A stretch of 64,000 bases of DNA, taken from NCBI GenBank assembly GCA_900540235.1, contig UQEY01000005.1:28810-92809 (forward strand), given 5' to 3'. Below are positions 26,167-34,486 of the stretch, piece after piece. This stretch comes from an uncultured Eubacteriales bacterium (GTDB taxonomy: Bacteria; Bacillota; Clostridia; Oscillospirales; Acutalibacteraceae). The number at the start of each line of letters is the position of its first letter. Position 1 is the first letter of the stretch. Both the position numbers and the translations under genes were made by a program. The notes beneath the pieces are model-generated. The model did no database searches. It saw only the letters and a program-made list of their open reading frames with translations, and was not told the DNA's origin.

Positions 26167-26634
26167 ATGGAAACGGTATTTGATATGGAAAGCATTGATT
26201 ATCCCTACGGTGTATTGCACGACCAAAAGCTAAAAAGTGTTAGGAATGAAGATAATAAATATATTTTCACTTTCGACATTGAGCTTTTTAAGGATGATTA
26301 TGATGATGAAGAATTTTTTGAAAAATACAAAGACTTCAAGCATTGCGATATGACGGTTGAGATGAACGAAGAGCCGTTTAATTATTTTGAACTTGTAAGT
26401 TCAATTAACAATAAAGGTAAATTCAAAGGCTTGAGCCTTAATCGAGAAAATTTTGTCGATGTGATTAACAATGCAACTTCATCATCGTTTGTTTCGTGCT
26501 CAGCGACATATGGCGAATTTAAAATTGAACTCTGTACATTTTTTGATAAAAAAGGCAAGTATAAAAAATATAATAAATATTGTGTGTTCCAAATAACACT
26601 TGACGCCAAAAAGGTTACTTGGAACTATTACTAA
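26167..26634 (+). CDS. Hypothetical protein, acidic, possible immunity-type
   Basis: A 155-aa protein I do not recognise. It is acidic in its first half (KDDYDDEEFFEKYKDF), has no membrane segment or signal peptide, and is predicted mixed alpha/beta. An AAAGGGTGG site precedes the ATG. It lies 36 bp after doc, in the same direction, and may be the third gene of that operon. The size and character resemble small beta-rich immunity proteins, but nothing specific supports that. Confidence 0.55.
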   Translation: METVFDMESIDYPYGVLHDQKLKSVRNEDNKYIFTFDIELFKDDYDDEEFFEKYKDFKHCDMTVEMNEEPFNYFELVSSINNKGKFKGLSLNRENFVDVINNATSSSFVSCSATYGEFKIELCTFFDKKGKYKKYNKYCVFQITLDAKKVTWNYY

Positions 26635-26808
26635 AAACAGCGACAGCAGCTCATCACTCGGCTATGATAAGGTTACAACGAATATAAGTAATTACTTTTT
26701 TAACATAGCCATTTGTAAAGAAGTCTTGAGCAAATTTGATTTATATGTTTTTTGTATCGATATATGTTATACTAAATGTGTTAATATTTGTGATGTGGGT
26801 GGATGAAT

Positions 26809-27675
26809 ATGGAAAGTAAAATTACTGCAAATAATATTGATATTGCTGTTATCAGTAAGCCAAATGAAGAAGATTATATTTCGCTTACTGATATTGCAAG
26901 ATATAAGAATCCTGAATTCCCGGCGGATGTTGTGAAAAATTGGCTAAGAGTTAGAAGCACCATAGAATTTTTAGGCTTATGGGAGCAATTAAACAATCCA
27001 AATTTTAAACTGGTCGAATTCGACCAGTTTAAAACGGAGGCTGGTTCTAACTCTTTTGTTTTAACACCTCAAAAATGGATAAAAAATACAAACGCTATAG
27101 GTATTAGATCTAAATCCGGTAGATACGGTGGAGGTACATTTGCTCATAAAGATATCGCTTTTGAATTTGCATCATGGGTATCGCCGGAATTTAAATTATA
27201 TGTCATCAAAGACTATCAGCGATTAAAACAAGATGAAAGTCATAAACTTGCACTTGAGTGGGATGTTAGAAGAATCATTGCGAAAACAAATTATAGAATA
27301 CATACTGATGCAATTAAGTACAATTTGATTCCGGAAAGTCTTCCTCAAAACCAACAAGGCTTTATATATGCAAGTGAAGCGGATGTTCTTAATAAAGCTT
27401 TGTTTGGATTTACTGCTGCAGAATGGAGGACTAAAAATCCGGATAAAAAAGGAAATGTGCGTGATTATGCTTCAATAGAAGAATTGTTAATTCTTGCAAA
27501 TTTAGAAAATACTAATGCTATGTTAATTGATCAAGGCGTTTCACAAATAGAACGGTTAACATTATTGCATAATATGGCAATATCTCAGTTGAAAACTTTT
27601 ATAGGAAACAAAAGTGTAGAAAAATTGGATACTATGAATAATCAATTAAAATTGCCAACGGAAATAGAAAAATAA
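26809..27675 (+). CDS. KilA-N domain protein
   Basis: A 288-aa protein with an N-terminal KilA-N DNA-binding domain (about residues 15-130: YISLTDIARYKNP, then WIKNTNAIGIRSKSG and FEFASWVSPEFKLYVIKDYQ). The C-terminal half is helical and unassigned. KilA-N proteins are typical of phages and mobile islands. The start at 26809 is preferred to 26803 because the GGGTGG site would touch the earlier ATG. A 32-bp perfect palindrome lies inside the coding region at 27003-27034. Confidence 0.82.
   Translation: MESKITANNIDIAVISKPNEEDYISLTDIARYKNPEFPADVVKNWLRVRSTIEFLGLWEQLNNPNFKLVEFDQFKTEAGSNSFVLTPQKWIKNTNAIGIRSKSGRYGGGTFAHKDIAFEFASWVSPEFKLYVIKDYQRLKQDESHKLALEWDVRRIIAKTNYRIHTDAIKYNLIPESLPQNQQGFIYASEADVLNKALFGFTAAEWRTKNPDKKGNVRDYASIEELLILANLENTNAMLIDQGVSQIERLTLLHNMAISQLKTFIGNKSVEKLDTMNNQLKLPTEIEK
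27003..27034. repeat. 32-bp perfect palindrome inside the KilA-N gene
   Basis: The half-site is TTTTAAACTGGTCGAA; the other half is its exact reverse complement with no spacer. It codes for FKLVEFDQFK. The next bases outward (A at 27002, C at 27035) do not pair. Confidence 0.9.
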
Positions 27676-27721
27676 AAAAATCACACAATGGTATTTACAT
27701 TAATAAGATTGGAGATAATTT

Positions 27722-28240
27722 ATGAATGATGTTTTAATAAATACAGTTATTGAACATACGAATATGATGTTTTATAATTTTTCGATTACATTAAAAACGT
27801 GTGATATGGATATGATTTTATGCGATATGCCAATATGGAAGCATGTATACCATACTTTACATTCTTTGGATCAATGGTACATTAATCCCGAAATATATAC
27901 TGAACCGAATTTTCATGAACCAAAATTGAATAGTCTTGATGATTATGATAATCAAAAGGCATTATCACGGGAAATGTTAATTGATTATTTTGAAACAATA
28001 AAAGAGAAAATAATGGAATATTTAAACTCGTTAAGCGATGAAGATTTATATGAAAAACCCGATGGGTGTGAGTATAACAGGTTATCGTTAATTCTGGGTC
28101 AATTTAGACACTTTCATTGCCATATGGGTAATATAAATGCAACAACTATCTACAATACAAACAAATGGCCTAAAGTGCTTGGTATGTATTGGTTAGATAA
28201 AATTGATAATTGTGAAAATATAACTGACTTATATGAATGA
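27722..28240 (+). CDS. DinB-like four-helix protein
   Basis: A 172-aa protein that fits the DinB/YfiT-like metalloenzyme superfamily. HVYHTLHSLDQWY (about residues 40-52) has the first metal-type histidines, and QFRHFHCHMGNIN near residue 135 has the last. The family includes thiol-dependent S-transferases, but most members are uncharacterised. It starts after GGAGAT. It is AT-rich like its upstream neighbours and ends before a strong terminator. Confidence 0.65.
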   Translation: MNDVLINTVIEHTNMMFYNFSITLKTCDMDMILCDMPIWKHVYHTLHSLDQWYINPEIYTEPNFHEPKLNSLDDYDNQKALSREMLIDYFETIKEKIMEYLNSLSDEDLYEKPDGCEYNRLSLILGQFRHFHCHMGNINATTIYNTNKWPKVLGMYWLDKIDNCENITDLYE

Positions 28241-28390
28241 CTTCATATATTATAATCTTAAAGAACAAGAAGCGATAGAATACGCTAAATAGTATTCGGT
28301 AACTAAAATATAAAAAGGAAAAATAATAAATATTCTAATTCATTTCTATTGATGGAGTAACTTGTATATTCAATAAAATTTGATAATATA

Positions 28391-28430
28391 AAACAGCGAC
28401 AGTGGGAAAGCCCACTGTCGCTGTTTTGCA
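28391..28430. terminator. Perfect 16-bp hairpin terminator
   Basis: The stem starts AAACAGCGACAGTGGG (28391-28406) and its exact complement is at 28411-28426, with loop AAAG and a TTTT end. Convergent genes lie on both sides. Confidence 0.9.
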
Positions 28431-28448
28431 TTGTTTTGTTTTAACGCT

Positions 28449-29486
28449 TTACCAAATTCCCATAATATGTTGCATAGCAAGGCTGACGCCTGTAATTCCG
28501 ACCCAGCACGAGCCGCCGACGAGTAATGGCTTTGAGCCGGTTTTTATTAACTGAACAACATTGCTGTTTAGCCCTATTGCCGCCATAGCCATAATAATCA
28601 TAAATTTGGATAATTCTTTTACCGGATTAAATACCTTTACATCAACACCCATTTTTACGCACACGGTAGTTATGACAGCCGCAAGAACAAAATACAAAAT
28701 GAACATCGGAAAAGACTTTTTCAAACTGAATTTTTTTGATTCTTTTCCTGCTTTGGCATTCTTTTTGCTTTGAATAAAAGATAATACAAGAGTAATCGGT
28801 ATAATTGCCAAAGTTCTTGTCAGTTTAACCGTAACAGCTTTGTTTAAAGTTTCACTTCCGAGATTCCACATACTGTCCCAAGTTGTTGCTGCCGCCGTAA
28901 CAGATGATGTATCGTTGATTGCCGTTCCGGCAAAAATTCCAAATGCATCTCCGTGAAGAGTATCAAATCCTATTGCACTGCCGAGCATCGGAAAGAAAAT
29001 AGCTGCAAGAACATTGTAGAAAAATATAACAGCTATTGACTGTGCCACATCATTGTCATCTGCGTCAATTACAGGTGCAGTTGCCGCAATAGCAGAACCA
29101 CCGCAAATTGACGAACCTACTCCGACAAGTATTGCTGTGTCAGACTTAACTTTGAGCACTTTTTTCAATACAAATGCGATTATAAGAGAAGTTGCAATCG
29201 TACAAACGATAATAGGAAGCGACTGCTTTCCGGTTTCAAATATTACGCCGAGATTCATACCGAAGCCAAGCAAAACGACTGCCGATTGGAGAATATATTT
29301 TGATGTCCATTTTATTCCGCTTCCCGCTTTTCCTTTATCTTTCCATATCAATGTTATAATCATTCCGATTACGATTGCTATAATTGCACCGCCCACAATA
29401 GGAAAAGCTTTTCCCAAAAGCCATGATACAACTGCTATTGCAAGGCAAACTAAAATGCCGCTGTAGTTTTTTCTTATAAATTCCAT
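28449..29486 (-). CDS. YeiH-family putative sulfate exporter
   Basis: A 345-aa membrane protein of the YeiH/UPF0324 family with about ten helices. LLGFGMNLGVIF, the GVGSSICGGSAIAA signature (about residues 120-133) and AGTAINDTSSVTAA are the conserved motifs. Related proteins export sulfate or sulfonate in taurine breakdown, but substrate here is unknown. The start at 29486 follows AAAGGAGG. It is divergent from a LysR gene, the usual arrangement for this family. Confidence 0.88.
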   Translation of the reverse strand: MEFIRKNYSGILVCLAIAVVSWLLGKAFPIVGGAIIAIVIGMIITLIWKDKGKAGSGIKWTSKYILQSAVVLLGFGMNLGVIFETGKQSLPIIVCTIATSLIIAFVLKKVLKVKSDTAILVGVGSSICGGSAIAATAPVIDADDNDVAQSIAVIFFYNVLAAIFFPMLGSAIGFDTLHGDAFGIFAGTAINDTSSVTAAATTWDSMWNLGSETLNKAVTVKLTRTLAIIPITLVLSFIQSKKNAKAGKESKKFSLKKSFPMFILYFVLAAVITTVCVKMGVDVKVFNPVKELSKFMIIMAMAAIGLNSNVVQLIKTGSKPLLVGGSCWVGITGVSLAMQHIMGIW

Positions 29487-29536
29487 AATGATACCTCCTT
29501 TGTTTTTTAACAAAGACAGTATACCACTTGACACAC

Positions 29537-29551
29537 ATAATTTAAAATTAT
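29537..29551. promoter_or_regulatory. Possible LysR-regulator binding site
   Basis: ATAATTTAAAATTAT is a 7+1+7 perfect dyad of the T-N11-A type in the divergent intergenic region between the exporter and LysR genes. Confidence 0.4.
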
Positions 29552-29597
29552 ATATTATTATCATTCAATAATATTATTTTATCGTGGAGCTGATAAA

Positions 29598-30479
29598 ATG
29601 CTTGATTTCAGAGTAGAAACATTTCTTACCGTATGTCAAACAATGAATTATACGACTGCGGCAAATTTATTACACATTACGCAACCGGCAGTTTCGGGGC
29701 ATATTCGTTTTCTTGAAGAAAAATATAATACCAAACTTTTTGCATACAAAAACAAACAGCTTTTTTTAACGCAAAGCGGCGAGATACTAAAAGCGCATCT
29801 TATAACAATGAAAAATGACGAAAAGAATATGCAAGATGAAATTAAAAGCTGTAATGATGACACGGAATTTTTCTCTCTCGGCGTAACAATGACCGTAGGC
29901 GAATATGCCATTGTCGATAAAATGGCAAATTTTTTGCTTTCTCATCCTCAAATGAATATGCACATTCATTACGGCAATACATCGCAGCTTTTAAAACTTC
30001 TTGATGAAGGTCAAATCAATCTTGCTATTGTTGAGGGAAACTATCCTCATAATAAATATTCACATAAAAAATACAGCACGGAAGAATATATAGCCGTCAG
30101 TGCCGAAAATCATAACTTCGCCGTAGGCAAACCGGAGCGTGTAAACGACCTTTTGGGCGAACGGCTTCTTGTGCGTGAAAAAGGTTCCGGAACACGAAAC
30201 ATTCTTGAAAATTCGCTGACAGCACTCGGACTGCAAATATCCGATTTCGTCCGCTATACGCAGGTGGAAAATATGCATACGATAATCAGTTTGTTAAAAA
30301 AAGATTGTGGCATTTCATTTATGTATAAAATAGCTGTTGAAGATGAACTTAAAGCAGGAGTGCTCAAAGAAATAAAACTGAACGATTTTAAAATACTTCA
30401 CGACTTTGATTTTATTTGGGAAAAAGACAGCGTTTATTCAAATAAATATCTTTCTTTTTGCGAAGAATTTGCAAAATGA
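29598..30479 (+). CDS. LysR-type transcriptional regulator
   Basis: A 293-aa LTTR. The winged helix-turn-helix occupies residues 1-60 (TVCQTMNYTTAANLLHITQP, then VSGHIRFLEEKY). The effector domain follows, with REKGSGTRNILEN near residue 200, as in CysB/YeiE-like members. It probably controls the divergent YeiH exporter; the two start codons are 111 bp apart with a dyad at 29537. It starts after GGAGCTG. Confidence 0.9.
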   Translation: MLDFRVETFLTVCQTMNYTTAANLLHITQPAVSGHIRFLEEKYNTKLFAYKNKQLFLTQSGEILKAHLITMKNDEKNMQDEIKSCNDDTEFFSLGVTMTVGEYAIVDKMANFLLSHPQMNMHIHYGNTSQLLKLLDEGQINLAIVEGNYPHNKYSHKKYSTEEYIAVSAENHNFAVGKPERVNDLLGERLLVREKGSGTRNILENSLTALGLQISDFVRYTQVENMHTIISLLKKDCGISFMYKIAVEDELKAGVLKEIKLNDFKILHDFDFIWEKDSVYSNKYLSFCEEFAK

Positions 30480-30561
30480 AAAATAGTGAAAAAATAGTGA
30501 AAATTTAGTGGAGATTTTTTATGAAATAGGTTATAATATATTTGGGAGGAATGCAGTTATT

Positions 30562-31662
30562 ATGATTAAAGTAACACTATCTAATGAAATATTAAAATAT
30601 ATAACCGAAATTGATAAGAACAGATACAATGTGTCTTCTGTAAAATTATCTCCGAATATCGCTAATAAATTGCGTAAAAATTCTAAGAAGAAAAGTTCTT
30701 ATGCCTCAAATAAAATCGAAGGTAATCCACTGACTGAAAATCAGGTTGACGAAGTAATAGAAAATGATGAACGAAAACACTTTTTAAAGCCTGAGCAGGA
30801 AGTAAGAAACTATTTTTTAGCTTTAAACTATTTGGAAGAAAAAGCGAAAAGCAAAGCACCTTTTTCAAAAGAACTGATTTTAGATGTTCAGAAATTAGTT
30901 GAAAAAGGTGCGTCAAAGGAAAAAATCGGATTAAGAGGTCCTATGCCACCGGGTGTGCTTTTTGCTGTTTATGATTCAAAAACAGGCAATGCCGATTATA
31001 TTCCACCCGAAGCCAAAGATATACCCGAACTCATAGATGACTTGGTAGAGTATGTGAATACTACCGATGATCACCCGTTGATTGTCGCTGCCATAGTTCA
31101 TTATCAGCTTGTGACGATTCACCCGTTTGAAGACGGTAACGGCAGAACTGCAAGGCTGCTTTCAGGCTATATTTTGGATATTAACGGTTATGGTTTTAAC
31201 GGTATAGGCTCGCTTGAAGAATATTTTGCTTATGATGTTGATGAGTATTATAATTCGATTCAAATGGGACTTCCAGCATTGTATTATTCAGGCAGAGATA
31301 ATCCGCCGCATTCTGAAATTTGGATTAACTACTTTTTGAGAATGGTTTTGCTGTATTCAAATAAGGTTTGCGATTTGCAGTTGAGCTCAAATTCCGATGA
31401 AGTCGCCGGCAGTATTTCGTATCTTAAAGCGAGAGAAAAAGAATTGCTTTTGTTTTTGATACAAAATTATAACCGAGAATTTACACCCAAAGAGGTGAGC
31501 GAAGAAATCGGTGTTACAAATAAAACGATAATTAATCGCCTGGCTGTTTTATCGAAGAATGGCTTTGTTGTACCGAATTTGGTTAAACAAAGAGTTCGCT
31601 CGTATGAATTGAGTGATTTTACTAAAAATCATAAAAAAGAAATTGTAGATAAGATAAAATAA
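30562..31662 (+). CDS. Fic family protein with C-terminal HTH
   Basis: A 366-aa class II Fic protein. The N-terminal inhibitory helix is SNKIEGN (the [ST]xxxE[GN] motif, about residues 52-58). The active loop is HPFEDGNGRTARLL (about residues 190-203), complete for AMP transfer. The last 80 residues form a winged helix (FTPKEVSEEIGVTNKTIINRLAVL). The start at 30562 replaces an upstream in-frame one because of the GGGAGG site. It is unlinked to an antitoxin, consistent with the built-in inhibitory helix. Confidence 0.9.
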   Translation: MIKVTLSNEILKYITEIDKNRYNVSSVKLSPNIANKLRKNSKKKSSYASNKIEGNPLTENQVDEVIENDERKHFLKPEQEVRNYFLALNYLEEKAKSKAPFSKELILDVQKLVEKGASKEKIGLRGPMPPGVLFAVYDSKTGNADYIPPEAKDIPELIDDLVEYVNTTDDHPLIVAAIVHYQLVTIHPFEDGNGRTARLLSGYILDINGYGFNGIGSLEEYFAYDVDEYYNSIQMGLPALYYSGRDNPPHSEIWINYFLRMVLLYSNKVCDLQLSSNSDEVAGSISYLKAREKELLLFLIQNYNREFTPKEVSEEIGVTNKTIINRLAVLSKNGFVVPNLVKQRVRSYELSDFTKNHKKEIVDKIK

Positions 31663-31821
31663 CAATTAAGATATTTATATCATTACAGGTATCTTTGAGA
31701 TTGAAAAAGGAGATATACTATGGCAATGTATTGGCGTTTAAGAAATATCTGATTGCATAAAGCTATGTTAAATAGTTTTATGCTGAAAAGCTATAAACTA
31801 TTTTAATTTAGGAGAACAATC

Positions 31822-32919
31822 ATGATATTTCAAAACAATATTATCAAAGAATATTTAAAAAATGTGTATTTTATTACCGGAACACCATGTGGCGGAAAAA
31901 CAACAATTTCCCGCACGCTTGCAAAGAAATACAATTTTCTGGTTTATGATGTTGACGAAAGATTTGACAGTCAAGTGAAGCTTATAGATTCAATACATCA
32001 ACCTGCTATGAATAAGCATTTTGAAAATGCAGACGAATTTTTTTGTAGAAGTGTTGAAGAATACAAAGATTGGCTTTTTGACAATACGAGAGAACAGCTT
32101 GATATTGTGTTGCTCGATTTGATTCGTCTTTCGCAAAATCAAATTGTATTATGTGACTGTCATTTGACAACGGAATTGGCTGATGAAATAACCGAACGCT
32201 CAAGAATTGTATTTTTAATTAAGGAACCGTCTAATCTGATTGATGATTATTGCAATCGAAAAGACCATAAAGACTTTGACGAATATATAAATTCTGCATC
32301 AAATGTTGAATTTGCAAAAAAGAACTGCAACGAAACATTAAAAAGACTTCATTTAGAAAACTATACGAAGATAAAAAATAGTGATTATTTTTGGCTTGAA
32401 CGAAATGAAAATAGCACGGTTGAGGAAACTGTTAAAAAAGTTGAGCATTTTTTCGGTTTTGATGCAATAAAAAACGAGGTGCAAATAGAAAAACTGCAAA
32501 GCAACAGCAAACTTTGGAGTCAAACGATTGACTATGCGAAGGACTGTACTTGGAGTGTCGGAAAACATTTAGCAGAACTGTTAAGAGAAGATGTTTTTCA
32601 AGACTATGAATGTGTTTTTGCGGCGCTGAGCGGCGATAAAATCATAGGTTTTTGTACTTTTCTTGAAACCGATTATTATCCTGAAAATTGCTATTTTCCG
32701 TGGATAAGTTCAATTTTTGTTGATGAAAAATATCGAGGTAACCGAATTAGTGAAAAGCTTATCCAAACTGCAATAAATCACGCTCGCAAGTTTGGATTTG
32801 ATAAAGTTTATATTCCGTCAAATATAATCGGTCTTTATGAAAAGTATGGCTTTCATAAAATAGATGAGCTTAAGAATTATGACGGTGAAATTGATAATAT
32901 ATTTATGAAAGAAATATAA
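31822..32919 (+). CDS. P-loop kinase-like / GNAT acetyltransferase fusion
   Basis: A 365-aa two-domain protein. Residues 1-200 have a P-loop (FITGTPCGGKTTISR, about 18-32) and VVLCDCH-like Walker B region, so probably a small-molecule kinase. Residues 220-365 form a GNAT fold: WISSIFVDEKYRGNRISEKL carries the acetyl-CoA loop (R-G-N-R-I), then NIIGLYEKYGF. Joint function is unknown; small-molecule or antibiotic modification is possible. It starts after TAGGAG. It stands alone and ends at a palindromic terminator. Confidence 0.75.
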   Translation: MIFQNNIIKEYLKNVYFITGTPCGGKTTISRTLAKKYNFLVYDVDERFDSQVKLIDSIHQPAMNKHFENADEFFCRSVEEYKDWLFDNTREQLDIVLLDLIRLSQNQIVLCDCHLTTELADEITERSRIVFLIKEPSNLIDDYCNRKDHKDFDEYINSASNVEFAKKNCNETLKRLHLENYTKIKNSDYFWLERNENSTVEETVKKVEHFFGFDAIKNEVQIEKLQSNSKLWSQTIDYAKDCTWSVGKHLAELLREDVFQDYECVFAALSGDKIIGFCTFLETDYYPENCYFPWISSIFVDEKYRGNRISEKLIQTAINHARKFGFDKVYIPSNIIGLYEKYGFHKIDELKNYDGEIDNIFMKEI

Positions 32920-32928
32920 AGAAAAAGC

Positions 32929-32974
32929 GTAGGGGCAGATTATTGCAAAATTTACAATAACTGCCCCTTTTTTT
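32929..32974. repeat. REP-like palindrome acting as terminator
   Basis: GTAGGGGCAG and CTGCCCCTTTTT pair, with an inner TTATTG/CAATAA stem. The GTAGGGG edge matches other REP copies and the T-run would end transcription. Confidence 0.7.
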
Positions 32975-32979
32975 GAATG

Positions 32980-33201
32980 TTAAATTGTGGTTATTTTTAT
33001 GCTTTTATTAAACTTGTATTTTTTTACAAAACAAGCAAGAATACTTTTAATAAATTCAAAGTTAATTTTGTCAATTGCAATTTGAATATCATTTTCATTT
33101 TTTCTTATTTCATCAACAATTTTGGCTAAAGTCTTGAGATTTATTACAACCAAATTATATGTATTTGCAGGGATTTCTTCGACACTTCTTTCAGTTGACA
33201 A
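32980..33201 (-). CDS. Small ORF after the HEPN gene, uncertain
   Basis: A 73-codon frame starting at TTG, 9 bp after the HEPN stop, with no good ribosome site. NTYNLVVINLKTLAKIVDEIR looks like real protein sequence, so this may be the tail of a decayed gene or a third member of the HEPN/MNT operon. I do not recognise a function. Confidence 0.3.
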   Translation of the reverse strand: MSTERSVEEIPANTYNLVVINLKTLAKIVDEIRKNENDIQIAIDKINFEFIKSILACFVKKYKFNKSIKITTI

Positions 33202-33210
33202 AATAAATAT

Positions 33211-33540
33211 TTAATTTTTAAGTACTTCTAACAATTCAGGAATGTCGTTTTTCAATGTATCAAACACTACATTCAAATCAACATTGCCGTAATCGTGAAC
33301 AATTCGGTTTCTTAAACCGGATATGGCGCTCCAGGGAATATCCGGATTTGAATTTTTGTAGTCTTCGGTTAAATTTTTTGCGTTTTCGGAAATTTGAATC
33401 ATACGAAACAGCATTGAATCTAAAAGAATATCGTTTTTCGAAAGCTGTTCTATATCAACGGTTTCCATATGATAAATTATAAATTCCAAATCGGAAATGA
33501 TTTTATTTAAATAATAGCTGTTGTCTTTCACATTATCCAT
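33211..33540 (-). CDS. hepT: HEPN-domain toxin (DUF86/HepT-like)
   Basis: A 109-aa protein with the Rx4-6H ribonuclease motif in LRNRIVHDYGNVD (about residues 81-93) and a helical N-terminus, as in the HepT toxins of MNT/HEPN pairs. HepT cleaves RNA and is neutralised by its MNT partner, in known systems by AMPylation of the tyrosine near the motif (here Tyr in HDYG). Its ATG overlaps the 3' end of the MNT gene by 8 bp, so the pair is coupled. Confidence 0.88.
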   Translation of the reverse strand: MDNVKDNSYYLNKIISDLEFIIYHMETVDIEQLSKNDILLDSMLFRMIQISENAKNLTEDYKNSNPDIPWSAISGLRNRIVHDYGNVDLNVVFDTLKNDIPELLEVLKN

Positions 33541-34006
33541 AAATTTTAATGCCGTCCTTTAATATTTCTTTCGTTAAATCGGGATTGTTATTTATTTGAT
33601 TGATATCCAATGCGTCAACTTTTTTGCAGAGTGATAACCGTAATTCCTCAACCAATCCAAAAAATTTAATACCCTTGATGTCAACACAAATCAGCAAATC
33701 AATATCGCTTTTTTCGGTAGCCTTTCCTTTTGCATATGAACCAAATAAATAACAGTATTCGGCATTATATTTTTCAAGTATTGGCTTGCATTTGTTTTTT
33801 ATATATTCAACAGTAACTATGCCGTGCTCCTCATCAATAGGATTTATTTCTTTTAGCTTTTCGATTATATAGTTATACTTGATTGTGCCCGTTTTTGTAT
33901 CATCATTTTCATAAGTGATATATGAGCGTAAAGAAATTCCGAGCAGTTTTGCCGTTTGTTGTTGAGTCAGTTCTTTCTCAATTCTCAAGTTTTTTAGAAC
34001 ATTCAT
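33533..34006 (-). CDS. mntA: MNT-domain antitoxin fused to an XRE helix-turn-helix
   Basis: A 157-aa protein. Residues 1-55 are a Cro/C1 helix-turn-helix (LTQQQTAKLLGISLRSYITYEN). Residues 70-157 form a minimal nucleotidyltransferase with LFGSYAKGKATEKSDIDLLI, the complete GSx10DxD motif. It is expected to neutralise the HEPN toxin and to repress its own operon through the HTH. The start at 34006 follows AGAGGTG; upstream in-frame codons lack a site. Confidence 0.87.
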   Translation of the reverse strand: MNVLKNLRIEKELTQQQTAKLLGISLRSYITYENDDTKTGTIKYNYIIEKLKEINPIDEEHGIVTVEYIKNKCKPILEKYNAEYCYLFGSYAKGKATEKSDIDLLICVDIKGIKFFGLVEELRLSLCKKVDALDINQINNNPDLTKEILKDGIKIYG

Positions 34007-34300
34007 AATTGCACCTCTGATTGAATTATAATGCAATATTTGCATATTGTCAACCCAAAATGTGCAAATATTGCGTGTCTATAGAAATATTATATGCAAA
34101 TATGGCTATTTTATTCAAATCAAAATTATTTTCGCCGAGCAAATTAACTTGCTGTTGAAATGTAACGAAAAATAACTTTTCAAAAGAATTGAAATGATTT
34201 TTAAACTTTTAAAAATATTTCGAAACTTTACAAAAACATTTTGAAACTTGTTGAATAATTTTGAAAAAATACATCATAAAAGAATGAACGAAAGCAAAAA

Positions 34301-34336
34301 CAAAACGCTGTAGAAATCTTATCCTACAGCGTTTTG
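34301..34336. terminator. Hairpin terminator in the 34.0-34.5 kb gap
   Basis: CAAAACGCTGTAG (34301-34313) pairs with CTACAGCGTTTTG (34324-34336). The rest of 34007-34300 is AT-rich and shows no gene. Confidence 0.8.
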
Positions 34337-34352
34337 CTATTAAATATTCATT

Positions 34353-34459
34353 TTAAATTCTTGCCATAACCGACAGGCAGGCTTTGTAGCCTTCAACCAA
34401 AGACTTCATTTCGCTGTAATGAATAAGCTTTTTGTAAGCGTCGTTGATTGTGTCAAGTT
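34353..34459 (-). pseudogene. Orphan C-terminal gene fragment next to the recombinase
   Basis: An open frame of about 35 codons reading LDTINDAYKKL, then EGYKACLSVMARI and a stop. An in-frame stop lies immediately before it. It looks like the tail of a small helical protein cut off 28 bp from the recombinase 3' end, as if an insertion or deletion joined them. The missing front part is not in the window. Confidence 0.5.
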
Positions 34460-34486
34460 ATTTAAATTTTTTCTATTTCAAAATTT

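Noticed and set aside
34007..34300. A further small gene or parS-like site in the AT-rich gap upstream of the MNT gene
   Set aside because: The GAAAC-containing repeats there are not palindromic and no frame has a credible start.
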